Shown here: one piece after another, positions 22,064 to 30,400 of the stretch
How positions within the stretch are numbered: the first letter of the stretch is position 1
Layout: each line of letters starts with the position of its first letter
Source: an uncultured Porphyromonadaceae bacterium
Lineage (GTDB): Bacteria > Bacteroidota > Bacteroidia > Bacteroidales > Muribaculaceae
Assembly (NCBI GenBank): GCA_900550645.1
Contig: URTA01000028.1
Coordinates: 1-32,238 of the forward strand
Length of the DNA stretch: 32,238 nucleotides
Direction of reading: 5' to 3'
Notes under the pieces: generated by a model
What the model saw: only the letters and a program-made list of their open reading frames with translations
What the model was told of the DNA's origin: nothing
Databases searched by the model: none
Position numbers and translations under genes: made by a program

Positions 22064-23038
22064 ATGGAAAATATTGAGACCATCCAGGAGCGTCTGTCGC
22101 CCGAGCTCGCGGAGATGAACGCAATCATGAGTGCCACACTTTCCACTCCCAACGAGATGATGAACAGTGTGGTGGAGACGTATCTGCAAGTCAAGGGCAA
22201 GCAAATACGCCCTATCCTGGTGATTTTGAGCGCAAAAATGTTCGGAGAGGTGAACGACAAGGTTCTCCACGCCGGCGCAGCTCTCGAAATGCTCCACAAC
22301 GCTTCGCTCATACATGACGATGTGGTAGACGAGACAGAGCTGCGGCGCGGTCTGCCCACCATCAACAGCCAGTGGGGCAATCAGATAGCTGTGCTCGTGG
22401 GCGATTTCTTCGTATCCAACGCACTCGCCGCCGGCATACGTACCGGACACATCGAGATAATCTCCGCAATCTCCGACCTCGGCAAGGAATTGTCGTTGGG
22501 CGAGGTGGACCAGATATGCAACGCGAGAGAACACATCCTGTCAGAGGAAAAATATTTCGACATGATAGGCAAGAAGACCGCCTCGCTGTTCCTCAACTGC
22601 GTCCGCATGGGCGCGGAGGCCGTGGACGCTCCCGCCGAGGCATACGCGCCGCTGGTGGAATATGCGCGGCTGCTGGGGCTGTGCTTCCAGATTAAGGACG
22701 ACGTGTTCGACTATTTCGACTCCAAGCAGATAGGGAAGCCCACGGGCAACGACCTGCGCGAGGGGAAGGTGACGCTGCCGCTGCTGTACGCGCTGCGCGT
22801 CGCGCCAGCCGAAGAGAGCAGCCGCATGCGCACGCTGCTGGAGGGCGGCTGTCCTGGCGAAGCGGCAATAGCAACGCTGCTGGAGTTTGCCAAGCGGCAC
22901 GGCGGCATAGACTACGCCTTCGCCCGCATGAGGGAACTGCAGCAGCAGGCCGACGAAATCATACTGAAATATCCGGAGTCGCCGTGGCGGCAGTCGCTGC
23001 GCGATATATTTGACTACATCATCAGCCGCGACAAGTAA
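22064..23038 (+). CDS. ispB: All-trans polyprenyl diphosphate synthase (IspB/IspA family)
   Basis: A 324-residue class I prenyltransferase that extends farnesyl diphosphate with isopentenyl units to make the menaquinone side chain or a similar long polyprenyl chain. First Asp-rich motif LIHDDVVDETELRRG (DDVVD at 85-89) and second FQIKDDVFDYF (DDVFD at 212-216) bind Mg-diphosphates; GKQIRP near 45-50 and K-x-x-L near the FARM are also present. Product length cannot be read reliably. The frame is open for 57 codons upstream, but that stretch lacks homology and contains the promoter. rnhB follows 42 bases later. Confidence 0.93.
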   Translation: MENIETIQERLSPELAEMNAIMSATLSTPNEMMNSVVETYLQVKGKQIRPILVILSAKMFGEVNDKVLHAGAALEMLHNASLIHDDVVDETELRRGLPTINSQWGNQIAVLVGDFFVSNALAAGIRTGHIEIISAISDLGKELSLGEVDQICNAREHILSEEKYFDMIGKKTASLFLNCVRMGAEAVDAPAEAYAPLVEYARLLGLCFQIKDDVFDYFDSKQIGKPTGNDLREGKVTLPLLYALRVAPAEESSRMRTLLEGGCPGEAAIATLLEFAKRHGGIDYAFARMRELQQQADEIILKYPESPWRQSLRDIFDYIISRDK

Positions 23039-23080
23039 CGCCGCGCTGCCTCGGAACAACACAACACACCCTTCCGCACC

Positions 23081-23695
23081 ATGCTTTTGCCGTATATGCA
23101 CGCAGGAATTGTCGAAGCCGGCTGCGACGAGGCCGGCCGGGGATGCCTGTGCGGCCCGGTGGCGTGCGCCGCAGTGGTGCTGCCCGAAGGATTTGAGTGC
23201 GAAGAGCTGAACGACAGCAAGCAGCTGTCGGCGGCAAGCCGCGAGCGTCTGCGTACCCTCATCGAGGAGAAAGCAGCGGCATGGGCGGTGGCAATGGTAG
23301 ATGCCGAGGAGATAGACCGCATAAACATCCTGAATGCGTCAATCACGGGCATGCACCGTGCCGTGGACGCGCTCACGCTGCGCCCACAGCACCTGCTCAT
23401 AGACGGCAACAAGTTCCGCCCCTACCCGGGCATACCGCACACGACTGTGGTCAAGGGCGACGGCAAGTACATGTCCATAGCCGCCGCATCTATATTGGCA
23501 AAGACGCACCGCGACGAATACATGAGACAGGCTGCGGAACAATACCCCGGATACGGCTGGGAGCGCAACATGGGCTACCCCACGCGCCAGCACCGCCTCG
23601 CCCTGCAGACCCTCGGCCTAACGCCGCTGCACCGCCGCAGCTTCGGCCCGTGCGCACAGGCTTCATTGTTCTCTCCCGAAAGTTTTGACCAATGA
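23081..23695 (+). CDS. rnhB: Ribonuclease HII
   Basis: Removes ribonucleotides and RNA primers from RNA-DNA hybrids. The 204-residue product has the family active site: AGCDEAGRG with Asp16 and Glu17, LLIDGNKF with Asp108, and KGDGKYMSIAAASILAKTHRDEYM, with the Asp126 and Asp145 region. The GYGWERNMGYPTRQH segment near 157-171 is the usual substrate-binding loop. The last four bases overlap the start of the DUF2723 gene (ATGA), so the two are translationally coupled though not obviously related in function. Confidence 0.96.
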   Translation: MLLPYMHAGIVEAGCDEAGRGCLCGPVACAAVVLPEGFECEELNDSKQLSAASRERLRTLIEEKAAAWAVAMVDAEEIDRINILNASITGMHRAVDALTLRPQHLLIDGNKFRPYPGIPHTTVVKGDGKYMSIAAASILAKTHRDEYMRQAAEQYPGYGWERNMGYPTRQHRLALQTLGLTPLHRRSFGPCAQASLFSPESFDQ

Positions 23696-26600
23696 AAGAA
23701 GTCGGCGAACAAAAAATGCGGTCGATGCGCCGGTGGATTGCAACAGCGGTTTTCCTGCTGTCGCTGGCTCTGTACGCGCTCACGGCAGAGCCGACGGCAT
23801 CATACTGGGACTGCCCGGAATATGTGACCACCGCCGCACGCCTCGAGCCAGGGCATCCGCCGGGCAATCCGGTGTGGATGCTCACAGCCCGCGTGTTCAC
23901 TATGCTCGCACCCTCGGCTCAGGCTCAGGCATACATGGTCAACCTGATGAGCGGCGTGTGTTCCGCCGTCGCCGTCCTGCTGCTGTTCCTGACACTCACG
24001 ATATTCATACGCCGCCTCGTCGTGCCGCCGGAGCATGGCGGAAAGTTCACGCCACGGCAGACGCTGATGATACTCGGAGGCTCGCTGTGCGGCTCGCTGT
24101 GCCTCGCCGTCAGCGACACGTTCTGGTTTTCCGCCATCGAGGCTGAAGTATATGCCATGTCGGCAATGCTGACAGCCCTTTCACTGTGGCTGACGTTCCT
24201 CTGGGGAGAGAACATGGGCAAACCGTACGCCTCGCGATACCTCGTGCTTACGGCATACGTCACCGGCCTTGCCATAGGCGTGCACCAGCTCAACCTGCTG
24301 ACGCTCCCCGTGTCTGCGCTCGTGATACTGTTCTACCGACGCGACAACCTGCGTCCCGGCATGCTCATAATGGCTATGGCGGCGAGTCTTGTCGCCATTG
24401 CCGCTGTCCTGTTCGGCATGATGCCCGCCGCGCTTGCACTGGCCGGCAAGCTGGAACTCCTCGCCGTCAACACGTTCCACCTGCCCATGCACAGCGGCGT
24501 GCTTGCATACGCAGCTGTCACCATTGCCGTCCTCATAGCCGCTGCCGCCGTCACAAACGGTGAAAAACGCCGCATACTCTCACTGACGCTAACCGCACTC
24601 GCCCTTTGGCTCTGCGGACTGCTGTCTTTCGGGGGGAATGCGGCAGTCGGCGCGGCAATATGCGCACTGCTCCTTGCAGCAGGAATAATGTGCCGACGGC
24701 GCATATCCATGGCTGTGTGCAACATCACCGTATGGTCTGCAGCGATGCTATTCCTGGGCTACTGCTCCTATTCGCTGATCATGATACGCGGGGCCGCCGC
24801 GCCGCCGATGAACCAGGGCGCGCCCGGCAACATATTCGCCCTCCAGTCATACATCCACCGCGACCAGTACGGCAGCGACCCGCTGCTCTACGGCCCTACG
24901 CCCTACAGCAAGCCGCTGTACGTGGAGGACATGGCGAAAGATTCCGTGACCGGGCGCATGACGGCTTCATACACACGTCCGTTCCGCTACGGCGGCAAAA
25001 CCGTATACCACCCGATGCCAGACTCGACCGGGCGCATGCAATATTCGGGAATGCTTGTAGGGCAGAAGATGCGCTACCCTCCGGAACTGAATATGTGGTT
25101 CCCGCGCATTTACAGCCCCGACCCCGACGACATCGAGACATACAGCGGCTGGGCGGGAATGACCAGAGAGAACATGGACACCGTCGAGGTGTCATACGCC
25201 GTGGACTCTGCCGGCAATGCCGTCGGCAAATACGACAACTTGACCGGAAAACGCACCAAGGAGACCGGGCTGCGCCCCACATACTGGCAGAACCTCGCCA
25301 TGCTCGGCGGCTACCAGATGAGCTACATGTATTTCCGCTACCTGCTCTGGAACTTCGTGGGGCGGCAGAATGAGGTGTACGCGCAGGGCGAGTCAGATGC
25401 CGGCAACTTCATCACCGGCATTGCCCCCGTAGACGAGCTTATGCTCGGCGACATCAGCAAGATGCCTGACGACATCGGCCGGGGCAATCCGGGACACCAC
25501 GCCTATTGGCTGCTGCCGCTGCTGCTTGGCATTGTGGGCATCGCATACCAGTTCGCGCGAAGCCGCCGCCAGTTTGCCGTCACGCTGTTGCTCTTCATCC
25601 TCACTGGCGTAGCAATAGTCGTCTACCTGAACCAGACTCCCGGCCAGCCCCGCGAGCGCGACTACTCGTTTGTCGGCTCGTTCTATGCCTGGTGCATCTG
25701 GATAGGCATCGGCGCAACGTCGCTCATCGAGGCCGCCCTTTCCGCTTGGGGTGGTCGCCGCCGGCGTGCCGTGCGCCGTCCGCTCGCTGCGGCACTGGCC
25801 CTGGCAGTCGTCGCCACGCCGGTCATCATGCTCGCCGAAAACCTTCCGGACCACAACCGTGCCGGACGCACCATAACCCGCGACATCGCCCTCAACATAG
25901 TCAACCCGCTGCCGCAGAACGCAATACTGTTCATGAACGGCGACAACTACACCTTCCCGCTGTGGTATATCCAGGAGACGGAGGGGGTACGCACCGACAT
26001 ACGCACCATCAACCTCGCATATATCGCCACGCCGTGGTACATAGCCCAGCTCGCCATGCCCACCGACGGCGGCAAGCCAGTGAAACTCTCCATACCGCCT
26101 GAAAAGCTGAACGCCGTAGCTATGCAGGCTTACAACACCGTTGACATAGGCTGCGGCACGGCTGACGCACGCGAGGCCCTGCACCGCCTCTTCCGCGAGA
26201 AGCCGACTCCCGGGAAACGCCTGTGCATAGCCGCAGACCGGCTGCGCTTCGCTGTTCCAGGCGCGGCAGACTCCGTCACTGTTGACCTGCGCAGCGTCGC
26301 CGGCGGACGCAGCAGCCTCCGCCTGAAAAAGCTGATGATACTCGACATCATCGCCAACAACGCCGACCTGCGCCCGGTGTGCTGGATTGCCGTGCTCGGC
26401 GATGACGACAAGGCCGGACTGGCGGCATACACTCACCGCGAAGGGCTGTCGCGCATCCTCGGAGTGACCGACGAATACACCTCTGCATCGCGTACCGCAA
26501 ACATCATCCTTGGCCGCTTCAACGACTGCGGCGTATGCCGCGCACACTACATCGATGTGCCGGGGCGGATGCAGGTCAACTTAATCCGCCACCTCATGGC

Positions 26601-27072
26601 AAGCACCGCCTTGCAGCTCCTCGACCGCGACTCCGTGCCGGCCGACCGCAACAAGGCTCTGCGGTTGGCACAGCTCTCGCAGCAGTGGTTTCCCTCATCT
26701 ATAGTGCCATACACCTCCAACAGGTCCGGCGGCGTGACATATTCAAACGGCGGCGAACTGGCGCGGATATACCATAAACTGTGGGAACTGACCGGCAACG
26801 ACGCATACCGCCGCGAGGCGGAACGGCTGGCATACGCCGAGCTGGAACGCTGCGCCTCTTACAGCCGCTACCTCTCTTCACTGTCGCCGCGCTACCGCCG
26901 ATATACCAAAGCCACAACGCGCCTGTCTCGCAACACCCTCTACGAGTCTGTTCAGATACTCATGGACCTGGGCGTGGACTCATTGCGGATAGTCAATTCT
27001 CCCGTATTGCGCGGCATTGACGTTCAGCGTCACCGCGACATCTGGCTGAAAACTATCGAATCGCAGCAATAG
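23692..27072 (+). CDS. DUF2723 membrane protein, probable lipid-linked glycosyltransferase (GT117-like)
   Basis: A 1126-residue inner-membrane protein. The N-terminal half has about a dozen hydrophobic segments and the DUF2723 opening with D-C-P-E-Y-V near 43-48 and HPPGNP near 60-65; the D/E and HPPG residues resemble GT-C (protein O-mannosyltransferase-like) catalytic loops. Another cluster of membrane segments lies around 600-720, with an NQTPGQPRERDYSFVGSFYAW motif also typical of the family. The rest (about 740-1126) is hydrophilic and periplasmic, with helical pairs resembling TPR-type sequence. Bacteroidota homologues have been linked to O-glycosylation of secreted proteins; this is an inference here. 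Length is normal. It overlaps rnhB by 4 bases. Confidence 0.85.
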   Translation: MKEVGEQKMRSMRRWIATAVFLLSLALYALTAEPTASYWDCPEYVTTAARLEPGHPPGNPVWMLTARVFTMLAPSAQAQAYMVNLMSGVCSAVAVLLLFLTLTIFIRRLVVPPEHGGKFTPRQTLMILGGSLCGSLCLAVSDTFWFSAIEAEVYAMSAMLTALSLWLTFLWGENMGKPYASRYLVLTAYVTGLAIGVHQLNLLTLPVSALVILFYRRDNLRPGMLIMAMAASLVAIAAVLFGMMPAALALAGKLELLAVNTFHLPMHSGVLAYAAVTIAVLIAAAAVTNGEKRRILSLTLTALALWLCGLLSFGGNAAVGAAICALLLAAGIMCRRRISMAVCNITVWSAAMLFLGYCSYSLIMIRGAAAPPMNQGAPGNIFALQSYIHRDQYGSDPLLYGPTPYSKPLYVEDMAKDSVTGRMTASYTRPFRYGGKTVYHPMPDSTGRMQYSGMLVGQKMRYPPELNMWFPRIYSPDPDDIETYSGWAGMTRENMDTVEVSYAVDSAGNAVGKYDNLTGKRTKETGLRPTYWQNLAMLGGYQMSYMYFRYLLWNFVGRQNEVYAQGESDAGNFITGIAPVDELMLGDISKMPDDIGRGNPGHHAYWLLPLLLGIVGIAYQFARSRRQFAVTLLLFILTGVAIVVYLNQTPGQPRERDYSFVGSFYAWCIWIGIGATSLIEAALSAWGGRRRRAVRRPLAAALALAVVATPVIMLAENLPDHNRAGRTITRDIALNIVNPLPQNAILFMNGDNYTFPLWYIQETEGVRTDIRTINLAYIATPWYIAQLAMPTDGGKPVKLSIPPEKLNAVAMQAYNTVDIGCGTADAREALHRLFREKPTPGKRLCIAADRLRFAVPGAADSVTVDLRSVAGGRSSLRLKKLMILDIIANNADLRPVCWIAVLGDDDKAGLAAYTHREGLSRILGVTDEYTSASRTANIILGRFNDCGVCRAHYIDVPGRMQVNLIRHLMASTALQLLDRDSVPADRNKALRLAQLSQQWFPSSIVPYTSNRSGGVTYSNGGELARIYHKLWELTGNDAYRREAERLAYAELERCASYSRYLSSLSPRYRRYTKATTRLSRNTLYESVQILMDLGVDSLRIVNSPVLRGIDVQRHRDIWLKTIESQQ

Positions 27073-27106
27073 AAGCTGCCACCGACCTTTTTACTGCAAT
27101 TCCGGA

Positions 27107-27179
27107 TATGGCAAAAATGTGTTTTGCGGCATATAAACGACTGCAAAATCAAACAATTACGCAAAACCACTTTGCCATA
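27107..27179. repeat. Imperfect inverted repeat with ~20-base arms
   Basis: The left arm 27107-27127 begins TATGGCAAA and ends GTTTTGC; the reverse complement of the right arm 27161-27179 begins TATGGCAAA, then GTGG and ends TTTTGC. The arms differ by one three-base gap and one single-base gap, with a 33-base loop. No T-run follows, so a simple terminator of the upstream gene is unlikely. A processed RNA end, a REP-like element or a protein-binding site are possible. Confidence 0.55.
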
Positions 27180-27369
27180 CGACATCCACTTGTCTGCCGA
27201 AATTTTCACACTTCATTGGCAAAAAGCAAGATATGCACTATTGTATAATGCGTCAGTCGTATGCGCATATCGGCAATTTGTATGCGAACAAGCACTTATC
27301 GCCAGCACGCGCAAAAACGCCTTTGACCATTCGCCTTGAACATCAATCCGCATATTTTAATGCAATTAT

Positions 27370-27401
27370 TTTGTATATCGCTGCCTATTTTCCTAACTTT
27401 G
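27370..27401 (+). promoter_or_regulatory. Consensus promoter of the large T9SS protein gene
   Basis: TTTG at 27370-27373, 20 bases, TAACTTTG at 27394-27401. The start codon is about 50 bases further. The core sequence closely resembles the promoters at 21755 and 22020. Confidence 0.8.
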
Positions 27402-27452
27402 CACGTCAAGACCAGGGTATTTCTCTGTCTTACCATTATTAATACTTATTCT

Positions 27453-30400
27453 ATGCACAATTTTACCCTATCCGGACTGACCTTATCAGTCGCGCTCGCG
27501 TTGAGTCTGACGGCAACAGCCCAGACGCGCGGCATCAACAGCGGAGAGGCATTGCCGAGACCTGTTCCCGCCGCCTCCACATCGCTGCCTAAAACCAACC
27601 CTTCCGGGCAACGAGTCACCTCAAACGTGTTCTGCATCGGGCAGCGTCCCGGCGGACTGCTGTTTGACGCTGATGCAACATCTGCCCCAAAAGCTCAAAA
27701 AGCTCCTGCGAAAATCCTCGGTGACGGAACGACCATCTACGGCTCGCTCGTCTATTCCGACTACTGGGACGGCACTGCCACCTACGGCATCTGGTCGTTC
27801 CCCGCTTCGCAGTATGTGAAGCCAACCCAGGTAGTGAACTTCCCGTATTTCGCCAACGGCGGCGGCTGCCTCGTAGGTGACACGTACTACTATTCTGACT
27901 ATGTGTACGATTCTTCAATGGGCTACACATTCACCACTTTCTGCTGGTATAACTTCAACACACAGGAGTTCAACAAGATCACACGCACATTCCTGGATGC
28001 CAGCTTCGACCAGAGCCAGATCACCCATGACATGGCTTACGACCCCACGACAGACCAGATCTTCGTAATCTCTTACCTCAAGAAGGAGGTTGTCGAGGGC
28101 GCTCTCGCCAAGTTCGTCCCCGCCATCTCGACCATCGACCCGATGACCGCAATGGTAACGCCTATCGGCGAGACCCCGCAGATGGCTGCCATAGCAATCA
28201 ACCAGGCCGGCGAGCTCTACGGTGTCTCTATGGGCGTTGACTCCAAGCTCTACCGCATCAACAAGACAAGCGGCGAGTGCACCGAAATCGGTCCGACAGG
28301 CCTTATCCCCGACTATGTGCAGTCTGCAACTTTCGACCCCATTACCGACAAGATGTACTGGACAGCTACGCTCTCCAACCTCAAGACTGGTCTCTATGAG
28401 GTGAACATCAAGACCGGCGAAGCGATGAAGATAACCGACTTCGACCACCAGGAGGAGTTCACCGGCATCTACATCCCCGAACCCGTGATTGAGGTAGGCG
28501 CGCCCGCCAAGGCTGAAAACCTCACATACTCATTCCCCAACGGCGCACTCTCCGGAACAGTCTCCGTGACTGCCCCGAGCAAGGCATACAACGGCGCGGC
28601 TCTCTCCGGCAACGTTGACATGGTACTCTCAATCGACGGCGAGGAAGTCCTCACCAAGAGCGTCGCCCCCGGTGCAACCATGACACACAACGCCACACTC
28701 ACAGAGGGTATCCACTCGTTCACTATCAACGTATCGAACTCTGTCGGCGCAGGTCCGCGCACCGGCATCTCCGGATACATCGGCATCGACGGCCCGAATG
28801 CCCCAACCGACCTGACAGTACAGCACAACGAGAACGGCACTGCCACTCTCTCTTGGACAGCCCCGACATCAGGCCGCAACGACGGCTACATCAACCCTTC
28901 GCAGCTCAAGTACACCGTTCGCCGCTGCCCCGAAATGGAGGTGATAGCCGAAAACCTGTCTACAACGACATTCACTGACCCGCTGAACGTCCCCGCAGGC
29001 ATGTACTACTATGAGGTGACTGCATACATGGACGGCCGCGAGGGTCTCCCCGCATACACCGAAGCCGAAACCCTCGGCAACGGCACCGGCCTCCCCTGCC
29101 GCTTCTCTTTCGACAGCAAGGAGGAATTTGAGCTGTTCACAAACATCGACGTGAACAATAAGGCCGAAGCTCGCTATCATTGGGGTGCATGGACCTACTC
29201 TCCGGAGTACTCATGGACTGCAGATGAAGACCCGTGTGCGGTATATTTACGCCACCCCGAATATGATGCCGACGACTGGTTGATCACTCCCCCATTCACT
29301 GTCGAGAGCGGCAAGAAGTACAAGGTGACCTACACCATGTGGACACGCGGCGACAAGGAGAAACTCGAAATCACCGCCGGTACGCTCAACGCGCCCGCAC
29401 AGCAGCAGGTCATCACTCCCGTCAAGGAGTACAACAACACTGACAAGCAGCAGTTCACACAGGAGTTCACTGCAAGCGCATCCGGCAACTACTATGTCGG
29501 CTTCCACATCACTTCAAGCAAGAACGCATACTACCTCTTCGTTGACAACATCGAGATTGACGAGGTAGCTGACGAGTCTGCTCCGGTGCCTGTTGGCAAC
29601 CTGACCATCACACCCGCCGAGCTCGGCGCGATGTCTGCTGAAATCGCAATGGACGTGCCCAACAAGACTGTCGGCGGCGCAAACCTCACATCAGTGAGCC
29701 GCATCGACATCTTCCGCGACAATGACAAGACGGCTATCTACTCATTCGACAAGCCCGCTGTCGGCACTCGCGTCTCCTGGACTGACACCAAGCCCCTCCA
29801 CGGCTGGAACACTTACCGCGTAGTAGCTTACAACGCAGCCGGCCTCGCCGGTGAGAAGGCTGTCGCCAAGGCTTTTGTCGGCATCGACACCCCGACTGCC
29901 GTCACCGACCTCAAGCTCACCGAAACCAACGGACACCCCACTCTGACTTGGGGTACTCCTGAGGGCAGCGACAACGGCGGTTACTACAACCCCGACAACC
30001 TTATCTATGAAATCATCCGCAACGACGGCGTTGTCGTTTCCCGCTCGGCCAAGGGCAACACCTTCGTGGACGAGTCTCTCGACCCCGCCGAGAAGCAGTA
30101 CTTCATCTACTATCAGGTGACTCCGCGCAGCGAGGTCGGCGGCGCAAACTATGCGCTCTCAAACAGCATGGTATACGGTGACCCGTACCAGGGCGACTTC
30201 CTCGAGTCATTCTCAGACGTGGCTACACAGAACGACCCGTGGGTGCTTTACCGCGTCAAGGGCAAGACCCAGCTCTGGAAACTCTACTCACAGGGCTATT
30301 CACCCCTCTGCGGTCCTGTTGACGATGACGGCGGCCTCGCAGTCTTCGAAGCAACTGTCGGCAACCGTGGTGACGAGTCAAGAATGGTTTCTCCCAAGAT

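Larger units (their letters stand above)
27073..27452 (+). other. Non-coding gap of 380 bases with a large inverted repeat and a promoter
   Basis: AT-rich compared with its flanks. It holds the imperfect inverted repeat at 27107-27179, a 10-bp palindrome TATGCGCATA at 27260-27269, GTATGCG repeated at 27259-27265 and 27280-27286, and the promoter at 27370-27401. Short open frames in it show no protein-like pattern or start signals. No RNA gene was recognised. Confidence 0.6.

Noticed and set aside
25393..26547. Long minus-strand open frame opposite the DUF2723 gene
   Set aside because: No family-like motifs, no promoter or start signal; it is the shadow of the coding strand.
27336..27452. 39-codon N-terminal extension of the large T9SS protein
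   Set aside because: It crosses the promoter at 27370-27401, and the real signal peptide begins at the ATG at 27453.
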